26,235 nucleotides of DNA, from NCBI GenBank assembly GCA_035528995.1, contig DATKXO010000080.1:1-26235 (forward strand). The letters are read 5' to 3'. The position numbers and the translations under genes were made by a program. The number at the start of each line of letters is the position of its first letter. Positions within the stretch are counted from its first letter, which is position 1. The notes under the pieces were generated by a model, which had not been told where the DNA came from, ran no database searches, and saw nothing but the letters and a program-made list of their open reading frames with translations. Shown piece after piece: positions 18,101 to 24,628 of this stretch. This stretch comes from DATKXO01 sp035528995. Its GTDB lineage: Bacteria; Planctomycetota; Phycisphaerae; UBA1845.

Positions 18101-18234
18101 GGTGACGCCAACAGCTCCGGTGCGAAGTTCGGAAACTCGCTCTCCACGAACTTGCGGAACTCGGGTGTGTCAGCCAGCTCGTCCAGACTTCGCCAGTATG
18201 TCTTCCCCGTCGCGGGGCCGCTTACCGGTGGCAT
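15142..18234 (-). CDS. actB: Alternative complex III Fe-S subunit ActB (molybdopterin-oxidoreductase-like)
   Basis: This 1030-residue peripheral subunit on the periplasmic side has an N-terminal KTYWRSLDELADTPEF (11-26). It is followed by a Tat-type signal SRRRFLKLMGASLAMAGLTG ending at Cys66, a GLTGC lipobox, so it is probably Tat-exported and lipidated. A long molybdopterin-oxidoreductase-like domain (about 80-730) follows. In studied ACIII this domain has no Mo cofactor. The C-terminal ferredoxin-like part (about 780-960) has four Cys groups: CTGCSACVVAC, CHHCANAPCEQVCP, CIGTRYCANNCP and CTFC plus CAQACP. These suit three [4Fe-4S] and one [3Fe-4S] clusters. The ATG at 18234 overlaps actA by 13 nt. 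The frame runs open further upstream, but only as antisense-like reading through actA. Confidence 0.95.
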   Translation of the reverse strand: MPPVSGPATGKTYWRSLDELADTPEFRKFVESEFPNFAPELLASPSRRRFLKLMGASLAMAGLTGCRWPKETIAPHGSRPEGRTPGESVQYATAMELGGSAVGLLITSYDGRPIKVEGNPGHPISRGATNAFAQASVLELYDPDRSKGVMQRQGDQTFYRSWDQFAAYARRHFDALRADGGKRLCVLSESSSSPSLADMRERFGRAFPAAKWWEYEPISRDNERLGSVRAFGQAWRTHYALDRADVIVSLDADLLMDHPAAIGHARDWAVGRDVDEQGQRRGTERAMNRLYVVESAHSVTGSMADHRLAVASRRVEAVALHLASCLIERGVAVPSVGNALSRSSRPVEADFVEALAEDLLAHRGRCVVAVGPRQGAAVHALAHALNAALGAVGTTVSYTEEIEPDRPTHAEAITTLSTDMRDGEVDTLLILGGNPVFDAPADLEFGQGLDAVKTVIHLSLFPNETSQRCTWRLSRAHYLESWGDVRAYDGTISVVQPLIEPLYDGKTPIEVLALVIGDQPAKGYDVVRRTLQASSGGADFDTRWRRALHDGIVPGSAWPTAEPPLKRGGWAAELAERVRGGTAEAGQVELVFTPDSHVYDGRFANSGWLQEMPDPLTKLTWDNAAIIAPVDAERMGLRRGDMVRLEAAGQTLEMPVTVLPGQAEGSVTVSLGYGRTAAGRVGNGTGFDAYRLRTVAAMEVVTGVTLTSTGRRTMLAVTQDHHAIDSRVGRRERDKRLGMLYREADLEEYRRHPDFAQHAVHHLPLVSMWREHEYEGHRWGMTVDLNKCTGCSACVVACQAENNIAVVGKEEVDRGREMHWIRIDRYFRGQPGAPQVAHQPVACHHCANAPCEQVCPVAATVHSSEGLNDMVYNRCIGTRYCANNCPYKVRRFNWFNNHKDLTETEKMAFNPEVTVRARGVMEKCTFCVQRINAVKIDAKNEARPIADGEITPACAQACPTQAIVFGELNDAESRVARLQADRRAYAMLGELNVKPRTQYLAKLRNPAQPEVALPGLPKATHTEQTDTEHS

Positions 18235-18905
18235 GTGGAGCAATCCGTTGATGGATTGATGTTGTACAACTCCTTCAGCCGTCGCCCGTCCACGAGTTGG
18301 TTCGCCGTCGTGTAGCCCATGTTGAACACCTCTTTCACCGGCCGCAGATGACGCTCCGGCCGGCGGTGGCAATCCAGGCACCAACCCATGCTCAGCGGTT
18401 CCACCTGATGGACCAGCTCCATTTTGTCCACCCGGCCGTGGCACGAAGCGCAGCCGACGCCCCGCCGCACGTGGGCGCTGTGGTTGAAATAGACGTAGTC
18501 GGGCAGGTCGTGAACGCGGACCCACTCGATGGGCATGCCGCTCGCGTTGCTCTCACGAACCGGCGTCAGTTTCTCACTGTTGCCGATGGTGATATTGGTG
18601 TGGCAGTTCATGCAGGTCTGGGTCGGGGGGATGGCCGCGTGCGCCGCCTGCTCGACCGTGGTGTGGCAGTACCGGCAGTCGATGCCCAGCTCACCGGCGT
18701 GCTTGGCGTGGCTGTAGGTCACCGGCTGCTCGGGTTGGTAGCCCACGTCCGTGGTCTGTGGCGATGCCCCATACGCAACCACCAGCGCGGCGTACAGGAC
18801 CCCGACGATCACCACCGCGGCGATGAGCGTTCGCAGAGAGTTCGTCCACCTGGGGAATACAAATGGACGGGAACCCTGCAACGAGTTTCCTGGCCGGTCA
18901 CCCAT
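18222..18905 (-). CDS. actA: Alternative complex III pentaheme cytochrome c subunit ActA
   Basis: This 227-residue protein has one N-terminal helix (about 22-45, TNSLRTLIAAVVIVGVLYAA) and a periplasmic domain with five CxxCH heme sites: CRYCH (77-81), CMNCH (98-102), CASCH (152-156), CLDCH (176-180) and CSTCH (222-226, at the very C-terminus). The count and the C-terminal CSTCHR match ActA, which relays electrons from ActB to ActE or the oxidase. It is the first gene of the 13-gene cluster. The ATG at 18905 is chosen; an in-frame GTG at 18932 would add nine residues, and neither has a clear Shine-Dalgarno. Confidence 0.94.
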   Translation of the reverse strand: MGDRPGNSLQGSRPFVFPRWTNSLRTLIAAVVIVGVLYAALVVAYGASPQTTDVGYQPEQPVTYSHAKHAGELGIDCRYCHTTVEQAAHAAIPPTQTCMNCHTNITIGNSEKLTPVRESNASGMPIEWVRVHDLPDYVYFNHSAHVRRGVGCASCHGRVDKMELVHQVEPLSMGWCLDCHRRPERHLRPVKEVFNMGYTTANQLVDGRRLKELYNINPSTDCSTCHR

Positions 18906-19222
18906 ATTCGCGAAGAGCCCGAAAACCTTCACGTACGACTGACTACGCTGCCCGTTGCGTTCGATTAGCCGACCGCGCCCGCAGTGCGGGAGCGGGTTGA
19001 ACCTTAGGAAGAAGAATCGCCTCCGTCAACCCTGCCGGGCTCGCGCGAAACACTGCCGGACCATGCCAGACGGCCAACGCCCTGCCGGACGGCGCGCCGC
19101 GACGATGCATGGTGTGCGGGCACTGGCCCCGCGAGTCAGCACCGAGTCCTGCAGGCGAACCGGCACGGCCATGGGCAGCAGTGCGCAGCCACCATGCCGC
19201 TCGTCGCCCGCTGCGCTTTTGA
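18906..19222. other. Intergenic region upstream of actA; likely operon promoter
   Basis: This 317-bp gap lies between the end of the antiporter gene and actA, both leftward. It should hold the promoter of the respiratory cluster and the end of the antiporter transcript. I see no convincing -35/-10 pair. Two short GC hairpins are visible (CCCGC-AGT-GCGGG at 18978-18990, and a bulged six-pair stem at 19116-19132), but neither is followed by a T run, so I do not call a terminator. No plausible small gene was found on either strand. Confidence 0.4.
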
Positions 19223-21028
19223 TCAGAATTTGGCGTCTTGCCGTGGCTCGCGAACCAGCGCGATCGCCGTTTCCCCGGGCTCCGGCTCCGGACTCGTCCC
19301 GGCCGTCACCACCGTAAGCCTGCCCTCTTCGTTCAGCACCAGCATCAGTACCGCCGCCGGGCCGTACAGCAATCGAAAATCCTCGAAGCCGAACTCCTCG
19401 GAGAGCGGCGTAGCTTTGATGGTGGCCCCGCTCGCGAACCGCGCCTCCAGCACGACTCCGGTCACATCGGGACCGAAAAGCCATCGACCATGCAGGTGCC
19501 GGTGCGCCGACCGCGCCTTGGACGACGCTGCCGGCGGCGGAAGCTGATAGCACTCGGCCTGTCCGAAGATACGCCTGAAACGCTGGACGGCCAGGACGTT
19601 CACCCATTCGTTGGGAGTCACCGCGAACAACCGCCCGATCCCGCCCAGGTCGATCTCGTCGAGGGCATAGTCCGCCAGAACGCTTCCTGTGAACGTGGGC
19701 AAACCGGCCATGCGGGCGGCCGCCGTGTGGTCCCGGTTGCTGTCCACCACCAGGACCCGATAGCCCTTAGCGTGCAGCGTCCCGGCCAGGGCGCGGACCC
19801 ACCCGTCCCCCCCTACGAACAGAATGCCCTGCGGACTCGGATCGGCTACGCCAAGCCGCCGGGCGACGAACGGCGAGGCAAGCCCGTACACCGCCACCGT
19901 CCCGACGATGACCGTGAAGGTGATCGGCACCAGTAGATGAGCCTGCCCGTAGCCCACCTCTTCCAACCGAAGGGCGAACACCGACGCCACCGCCGCGGCC
20001 ACGATCCCCCGGGGGGCCATGCACGCCAGAAACGTACGCTCGTTGCGGCTCAGCCGGGATTTCCGCGTCGAAACCCACACAGACAGCGGACGCCCCAACA
20101 CGACCAACACCAGAACAAAGACGACCCCGGCGCCGGCCACCTGCGTCAGGTCGCTAACCCGCAGGCGCGCCGCCAGCACGACGAACAGCGCAGAAATCAG
20201 CAGAACACGAAGGTTCTCCTTAAACTCCACGATGTGTCGGACGTCCGCGATCTTCTGATTCGCCAGGGCGATCCCCATCACCGTCACCGCGAACAGACCC
20301 GACTCGTGCTGCACGTGGTTCGACGCCGTGAACACCCCGACGACAAACATGAGCGATATGCCGTTCTGCAGAAAGTCCGGCGCCCAGTACCGGTGCAACA
20401 GCAGGGTCAACACCCCGGCCGCCAGCAAACCCAGCCCGCCGCCGACCACGACGGTCTTCACCACCGCCAGGACCACCTGGGTGGTCGCTGCCGTCGCTCC
20501 GGGGATCACGATCGCCTCGAAGACCAGGACGGCCAACAGCGCCCCGATCGGGTCGATGACGATACCCTCCCACTTCAGGACCGACCCCACCGGGCCCGTC
20601 GGTCGGATGTGCTGAAGCAACGGAACGATCACCGTCGGACCGGTCACCACCAGAATGGCCCCGAGTAGCACCGAAAGGGCAAGCCCCAGATCGAAGAGCA
20701 GGTACGCCCCGACCGCGCAGACCAGCCAGGTGATCAGCGCCCCAACCACGACGAGATTGCCCACCACGCGACCCACGCCGGCCAACTCGGAGAACTTCAG
20801 CGTCAGCCCGCCTTCGTAAAGGATGAGCGCGACCGACAACGACACCAGGGGTAGCAGCAGGTCCCCAAGAAGCCCGTCCGGCTCCACCAGGCCCGTCACC
20901 GGGCCGGCCACGAACCCCCCTACCAGCAGCAGCAGAATCGACGGCAGACGGATCCGCCAAGCCAGCCACTGGGCGGCCGCCCCGAAGACGACGATCGTGA
21001 CGATGGCCACCAACGTTGTTTCCGACAC
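19223..21028 (-). CDS. CPA1-type cation/proton antiporter with C-terminal RCK (TrkA-N) domain
   Basis: This 601-residue protein has an N-terminal membrane domain of about 12 helices (1-390) of the Na+/H+ exchanger (NhaP/KefB-like) type. Typical stretches include LPSILLLLVGGFVAGP, LILYEGGLTLKF, VTGPTVIVPLLQHI with KWEGIVIDPIGALLAV (the acidic ion-site region, carrying one Asp), HESGLFAVTVMGIALANQ and CMAPRGIVAAAVASVFAL. A cytosolic TrkA-N/RCK domain follows (about 399-520: ILFVGGDGWVRALAGTL, RVLVVDSNRDH, VTPNEWVN), then an RCK_C-like tail. The RCK domain probably senses a nucleotide or ion. Substrate could be Na+ or K+. The GTG at 21028 is chosen because GGAG stands 7 nt upstream; a start at 21145 would overlap the neighbouring gene by 46 nt. 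Confidence 0.85.
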   Translation of the reverse strand: MSETTLVAIVTIVVFGAAAQWLAWRIRLPSILLLLVGGFVAGPVTGLVEPDGLLGDLLLPLVSLSVALILYEGGLTLKFSELAGVGRVVGNLVVVGALITWLVCAVGAYLLFDLGLALSVLLGAILVVTGPTVIVPLLQHIRPTGPVGSVLKWEGIVIDPIGALLAVLVFEAIVIPGATAATTQVVLAVVKTVVVGGGLGLLAAGVLTLLLHRYWAPDFLQNGISLMFVVGVFTASNHVQHESGLFAVTVMGIALANQKIADVRHIVEFKENLRVLLISALFVVLAARLRVSDLTQVAGAGVVFVLVLVVLGRPLSVWVSTRKSRLSRNERTFLACMAPRGIVAAAVASVFALRLEEVGYGQAHLLVPITFTVIVGTVAVYGLASPFVARRLGVADPSPQGILFVGGDGWVRALAGTLHAKGYRVLVVDSNRDHTAAARMAGLPTFTGSVLADYALDEIDLGGIGRLFAVTPNEWVNVLAVQRFRRIFGQAECYQLPPPAASSKARSAHRHLHGRWLFGPDVTGVVLEARFASGATIKATPLSEEFGFEDFRLLYGPAAVLMLVLNEEGRLTVVTAGTSPEPEPGETAIALVREPRQDAKF

Positions 21029-21035
21029 AGAAGGG

Positions 21036-21039
21036 CTCC
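21036..21039 (-). promoter_or_regulatory. Shine-Dalgarno site supporting the GTG start of the antiporter
   Basis: GGAG (in CTGGAG) precedes the GTG at 21028 by 7 nt, and that start clears the upstream gene, unlike the ATG at 21145. Confidence 0.4.
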
Positions 21040-21099
21040 AGCTAACGATACTGCTTAAAGAGCGGCGCTCGCACCACGATAACGCGCTGTGATCGACCG

Positions 21100-21273
21100 T
21101 TATCGTTTCCGCAGGCGGTATCGATCGCCCCAGATGATATCCCAATAGCTCCGCCCGCCGACCTTGCGGGTGTGACTGCGCCGCGCCCGGATCGCCAGCA
21201 CCGCGAACAACGCGAAGATGGCGACGATCACGACGCCCCCGACCATCATGCGGAACACCGTCACCCCGATCAT
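21100..21273 (-). CDS. Small one-helix membrane protein, unknown function
   Basis: A predicted 57-residue protein with a single N-terminal membrane helix (MIGVTVFRMMVGGVVIVAIF and the following AVLAI) and a basic tail RARRSHTRKVGGRSYWDIIW. The positive tail suggests the C-terminus faces the cytoplasm. The ATG at 21273 has GGGAAAGG upstream, while a start at 21315 would add 14 polar residues without a good ribosome site. It lies 71 nt upstream of the antiporter and 69 nt after the GAF gene on the same strand, so it may be a small partner of the antiporter. It is hypothetical and unrecognised. Confidence 0.5.
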   Translation of the reverse strand: MIGVTVFRMMVGGVVIVAIFALFAVLAIRARRSHTRKVGGRSYWDIIWGDRYRLRKR

Positions 21274-21342
21274 CGGCACCTTTCCCGGCTCTGCCTCGCC
21301 GGCCTGCAATGCCATCTCGCGCCGGCGGGCCGCAGCCCGCGC

Positions 21343-21795
21343 CTACCGCGACGTCAGCCCGGCCGCGCCCAGCACCTCGGTCAATCCCTCAACGTCCCTC
21401 TCGTCAAACGCTCCGATGTCGTAGCTGTCGAGATCCAGCACACCCCAGCACTTGCCATCATCATCAAACAGGGGGACGACGACCTCCGACCGGTCGCGAG
21501 GATCGCAGGCGATGTAGCTCTCGCCCAGTTCGGCCACGTCGCGCACGATCAGCGACCGGCCAGTGGTGAACACCTGCCCGCACGCGCCGTGCAGCCCGAT
21601 GGGCGAGCAGGCCGGCTTGTCCCGCCGCGGGCCCAGGATCAACTCCTCGCCGCTCTGGTAGACATAGAACCCGACCCAGGACACACCCTTGTCTCTCAAC
21701 TCGTCCCACAGCGCGTCGACCACCGCGCGCATGCGCTGTTGGCGGTCACCGGCCGCTGTCACCTTGCGACACACTTCCGCGTACGCCCGGCTCAC
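21343..21795 (-). CDS. GAF-domain protein, free methionine-(R)-sulfoxide reductase-like
   Basis: This is a 150-residue single GAF domain. The order of motifs (WVGFYVYQSGEELILGP, PACSPIGLHGACGQVFTTG, VRDVAEL, YIACDPRDRSEVVVPLF, CWGVLDLDSYDIGAFDERDV) follows the fRMsr family (E. coli MsrC/YebR), which reduces free methionine-R-sulfoxide. Three Cys match the reductase cysteines: Cys63, Cys72 and Cys97. The first two are separated by nine residues, against ten as I remember for E. coli (Cys84/Cys94), so activity is likely but not certain. A regulatory GAF protein is the alternative. The start is GTG at 21795 with GGAG 8 nt upstream. It lies 33 nt after the four-helix protein gene. Confidence 0.75.
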   Translation of the reverse strand: MSRAYAEVCRKVTAAGDRQQRMRAVVDALWDELRDKGVSWVGFYVYQSGEELILGPRRDKPACSPIGLHGACGQVFTTGRSLIVRDVAELGESYIACDPRDRSEVVVPLFDDDGKCWGVLDLDSYDIGAFDERDVEGLTEVLGAAGLTSR

Positions 21796-21828
21796 GAGAA
21801 TGACTCCGAACAGGCCGCCCCGACCCGG

Positions 21829-22224
21829 TCAGCCTTCCAATTTCTGGCGCAGCACGCCCGCACCCATGAAACCAACCACCGCCAGACCGAACGCAATCAC
21901 CATGCTCTTGGGCCACGGCTGGATGTTCAGCACGCTGAGCGCCAGTCCCAACCCCACCGCAATCACGGCCGACGCCAACAGCGGCAACCACGTGACCAGG
22001 CCCCGCCGCTCGCCCAGCCACGCCGTGAACCACCCCAACGCCAGCGAGCCCAGCAGGAACAATGTGTAGGGGCTCGCGGTGCTCCAAACGATTGGGCCGA
22101 TCTCCGCCGCCAGGAAGGCGTCGCGCATCTTCCACGCGGCCAGGAAGTACAGCAGCCCCATCGCCAAGACCGCCACGCCCACTATCCGCCTGGTGTTGCG
22201 GCGATAACGATGTTCCTCGTCCAT
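21829..22224 (-). CDS. Four-helix membrane protein, unknown function
   Basis: This 131-residue protein has four hydrophobic segments (about 14-30, 50-68, 76-96 and 106-123), a basic N-terminus (MDEEHRYRRNTRRI) and the short C-terminal tail RQKLEG. I recognise no family; the spacing would suit an ATP synthase I-like or other small membrane protein, but no motif supports a call. The ATG at 22224 is preferred over an upstream ATG at 22362 because AAGGG lies just before it and the upstream 46 residues are Arg/Cys-rich, unlike protein. It appears to head a short leftward operon with the GAF and antiporter genes. Confidence 0.55.
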   Translation of the reverse strand: MDEEHRYRRNTRRIVGVAVLAMGLLYFLAAWKMRDAFLAAEIGPIVWSTASPYTLFLLGSLALGWFTAWLGERRGLVTWLPLLASAVIAVGLGLALSVLNIQPWPKSMVIAFGLAVVGFMGAGVLRQKLEG

Positions 22225-22597
22225 GCCCTTCAACCTTGCCGAGACTTGCCCGCAACCGGCGTCTGCTCCACCACAATCTATGTCCGGCGTGCCCGGGTCA
22301 CAACGCCGCGACGAACGGTTGTCGCACCGCCACCGGAAGAGGCCCCCGACGGCGTTCGGCACGCCTGCCCGGCCTGGATCTCGTATCTCATCGCGCGCCG
22401 GGAGGCCACCGTCAACACCCCGGGCCTGCCCGGATAGAACGCAGCCCTATCTGAAGCCGACGGAGTGGTGGTGACACGGGTTTGTCGCGGCGACGACCAT
22501 GCCTATGCAGCAGAATGCGACGGCGGCGGCAGATCACCACGCCCACGCTGCAGCACGCCCGGACTGGTGGAGCCCAGCCGCGCGGAGAGCCGACCCG
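22225..22597. other. 373-bp intergenic stretch, no gene found
   Basis: It lies between the SDR stop and the start of the four-helix protein, both leftward. It should contain a promoter for the antiporter group. Open frames on both strands here have Arg/Pro/Ser-rich translations and no start signal, so I reject them. No strong inverted repeat followed by a T run, tRNA or riboswitch-like structure was seen. Confidence 0.4.
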
Positions 22598-23296
22598 TCA
22601 TTTCTTGAGGTAGAGCGTCTGCCCGCTTGCGTACGTCATCGCCGGTTGCGTCAGAGCATGAATCGCGTCAGCGACCTCGGCCGGGTCCAGGGCCTGCTCC
22701 TGTGGAAACTTCGGGAACGCGGATCGCAGCATGTCCGTCCAGACCGAACCGGGGGCGACCGCGAAAACGCGGATGCCCGCAGCCCGGCCCTCGTCCGCCA
22801 AGCCCCGAGTGAACGCGTTGACCCACGCCTTCGCCGCACCGTAGGTCGCCAGACCCGGAAACGGGTCAATGGCCGCCATCGACGACAGGTTAACGATCGT
22901 CCCGCCCCCCTGACCTTCCATCACCCCCCAGACGGCTTTGCAGGCGTAGAACACGCCGGCCACGTTCACCCGCAGCAGCGTCTCGAACTCCACCGCGGTC
23001 ACGTCCTTGACCTCGGCCCGGACGGCTGCACCAGCGTTGTTGACCAGCACGTCGATCCGCCCGAAGTGTTTCTCGGTGGAATCGACGACGGCCTGGACCT
23101 GCTCCACGGAGGTCACGTCGGCGACCCGGGTGGTGCAGCGGCCTCCGTCCGACTCGACTTGTTCGGCCGTCTGGTCGAGCTGCTCTCCACTTCGGGCGAT
23201 CGCGACGACGTTCCACCTCTCACGGGCGAATCGACGGCAGACCGCCTGGCCGATACCCCGACCACCACCGGTGACGATAACCACGCGTCCTTCCAT
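22598..23296 (-). CDS. Short-chain dehydrogenase/reductase (SDR)
   Basis: This 232-residue cytoplasmic NAD(P)-dependent oxidoreductase shows the classical SDR pattern. The cofactor motif TGGGRGIG is at residues 9-16, the DVT-type acid is in VADVTS near 59-61, NNAG is near 86-89, and the catalytic Ser near 143 is in NLSSMAA with Tyr and Lys in TYGAAKAW (YxxxK, about 156-160). The length is typical of the classical family. An Ala-Arg pair after the second strand (AIARSG) suggests NADP preference, but this is a guess. The substrate is unknown. The C-terminal GQTLYLKK is typical of SDRs that end in a short beta strand. It is divergent to pheS across about 240 bp. Confidence 0.92.
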   Translation of the reverse strand: MEGRVVIVTGGGRGIGQAVCRRFARERWNVVAIARSGEQLDQTAEQVESDGGRCTTRVADVTSVEQVQAVVDSTEKHFGRIDVLVNNAGAAVRAEVKDVTAVEFETLLRVNVAGVFYACKAVWGVMEGQGGGTIVNLSSMAAIDPFPGLATYGAAKAWVNAFTRGLADEGRAAGIRVFAVAPGSVWTDMLRSAFPKFPQEQALDPAEVADAIHALTQPAMTYASGQTLYLKK

Positions 23297-23536
23297 AAGT
23301 CGCCCTTTCCGATGTACGCAGGGTGCGCCATCAGCCGCAGAAAGACCCCGAACCGCGGATCATTGTACCCTTCCAACGCCCCAGGCGAAACCGGTAGCTT
23401 GACGAGGACGAAAACGTCGCTGCCGTAACCTGTTCGCCGCCCTAATCCGCCGCACATCCGCCTTGCAATCCGCCGGCGCCGCCCCTAAGCTACGCCCCCC
23501 AACGGCGTTACGATGGCTTCCGTCGGCAGAGTCGCA
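23297..23536. promoter_or_regulatory. Divergent SDR-pheS intergenic region
   Basis: The ~240-bp gap must carry the promoters of both divergent genes. I looked for a phenylalanine-rich leader peptide or a T-box and saw neither. No promoter hexamers are convincing. Confidence 0.35.
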
Positions 23537-24628
23537 ATGGACATCGAGCAGCTTCGCAACCAGGTTGCCCGCATCGAGACCGAGGTCCAGTCTCTCTTGA
23601 AGGGCGTGCGGTCGCTCGACGACGTCCGACGGGTGCGCTCCCGTTTCCTGGGCAAGAAGGGTGCCCTCGGCAAAATGATGGGCACCATCCGCGACTACAC
23701 GCCCGACCTGCGCGGTCAGGTGGGCCAGGCCCTCAACACCGCGAACAAAGCGGTAACGGCTCTGTTCGACGAAGCCGCCAGGCGGATCTCCTCCTCCGAG
23801 GCAGCCGCCGAGGCGACAAAGGCCTCCGCCTTCGATCCCACGCTCCCCGGTGTCCGACCACCCCTGGGCAACCTGCACCCGGTCACCATCGTCCAGTGGA
23901 AGATCGAGCACGTCTTCCAGCGCCTGGGCTTCACCGTCGAGGCCGGCCCTGACATGGAGAGCGACTACTACAACTTCGAGGCCCTCAACATCCCCGCCGA
24001 TCACCCCGCACGCGACATGCAGGATACCTTCTGGCTGACCAACGGCCTGCTGCTGCGGACCCACACCTCGCCCGTGCAGGTGCGGTCCATGGAGAAGTTC
24101 GGTCCCCCCATCCGCTGCATCGTCCCCGGCCGATGCTTCCGCTACGAGACCACCGATGCCTCCCACGAGAACACCTTCCACCAGTGCGAAGGCCTGATGA
24201 TCGATCGGAACATCTCCATCGCCAACCTCATCGCGGTGATGAAGCTCCTCTTGCGCGAGGTCTTCGAACGCGAAGTGAAGATTCGGCTGCGCCCGGGCTA
24301 CTTCCCCTTCGTCGAGCCCGGCTTCGAGCTGGACATGAGCTGCCTGATCTGCGACGGCCGAGGCTGTGCCACCTGCAAGAAAAGCGGCTGGCTGGAAATC
24401 CTGCCCTGCGGCATGGTGCATCCCAACGTCCTGCGCCACGGCGGCATCGACCCGCATGAGTACACCGGCTTCGCCTTCGGCCTGGGGCTGACCCGACTGG
24501 CCATGATGAAGTACGGCATCCACGATATTCGCGTCATGAACTCCGGCGATCTGCGGGCCCTGGTGCCGCCGTGCAGACTCACCGGCCCAACCGTGTGGGA
24601 CAGCGAAATGGGGCGCCAGGCATGCTGA
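23537..24628 (+). CDS. pheS: Phenylalanyl-tRNA synthetase alpha subunit
   Basis: This 363-residue class II aminoacyl-tRNA synthetase subunit forms an alpha2-beta2 enzyme with PheT and charges tRNA-Phe. The N-terminal coiled coil (about 1-85) is followed by the catalytic domain. Recognised parts are HPVTIVQWKIEHVF, FRYETTDASHENTFHQCEGL (motif 2) and FGLGLTRLAMMKYGIHDIR (motif 3). A four-Cys segment CxxC-x4-CxxC lies at Cys269, Cys272, Cys277 and Cys280, as in a subset of bacterial PheS, and could bind zinc. The ATG at 23537 (MDIEQLRN) resembles usual family starts; another in-frame ATG at 23513 would add eight residues, and the ribosome sites do not settle it. The end overlaps pheT by 7 nt. 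Confidence 0.95.
   Translation: MDIEQLRNQVARIETEVQSLLKGVRSLDDVRRVRSRFLGKKGALGKMMGTIRDYTPDLRGQVGQALNTANKAVTALFDEAARRISSSEAAAEATKASAFDPTLPGVRPPLGNLHPVTIVQWKIEHVFQRLGFTVEAGPDMESDYYNFEALNIPADHPARDMQDTFWLTNGLLLRTHTSPVQVRSMEKFGPPIRCIVPGRCFRYETTDASHENTFHQCEGLMIDRNISIANLIAVMKLLLREVFEREVKIRLRPGYFPFVEPGFELDMSCLICDGRGCATCKKSGWLEILPCGMVHPNVLRHGGIDPHEYTGFAFGLGLTRLAMMKYGIHDIRVMNSGDLRALVPPCRLTGPTVWDSEMGRQAC

Noticed and set aside
15142..18234. Reading ActB as an active molybdenum formate dehydrogenase- or nitrate reductase-type enzyme
   Set aside because: The N-terminal TYWRSLDEL segment, the act gene neighbours and the ACIII Fe-S pattern identify ActB, whose molybdopterin-like domain is not known to bind Mo.
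18235..18525. Upstream extension of the actB frame
   Set aside because: It reads through the heme-binding coding part of actA in another frame and gives an Arg/Pro/Gly-rich sequence. The KTYWRSL start region at 18234 matches ActB.
19116..19132. GC hairpin downstream of the antiporter as a terminator
   Set aside because: A six-pair stem with one bulge exists, but no T run follows, and such stems are expected by chance in DNA this GC-rich.
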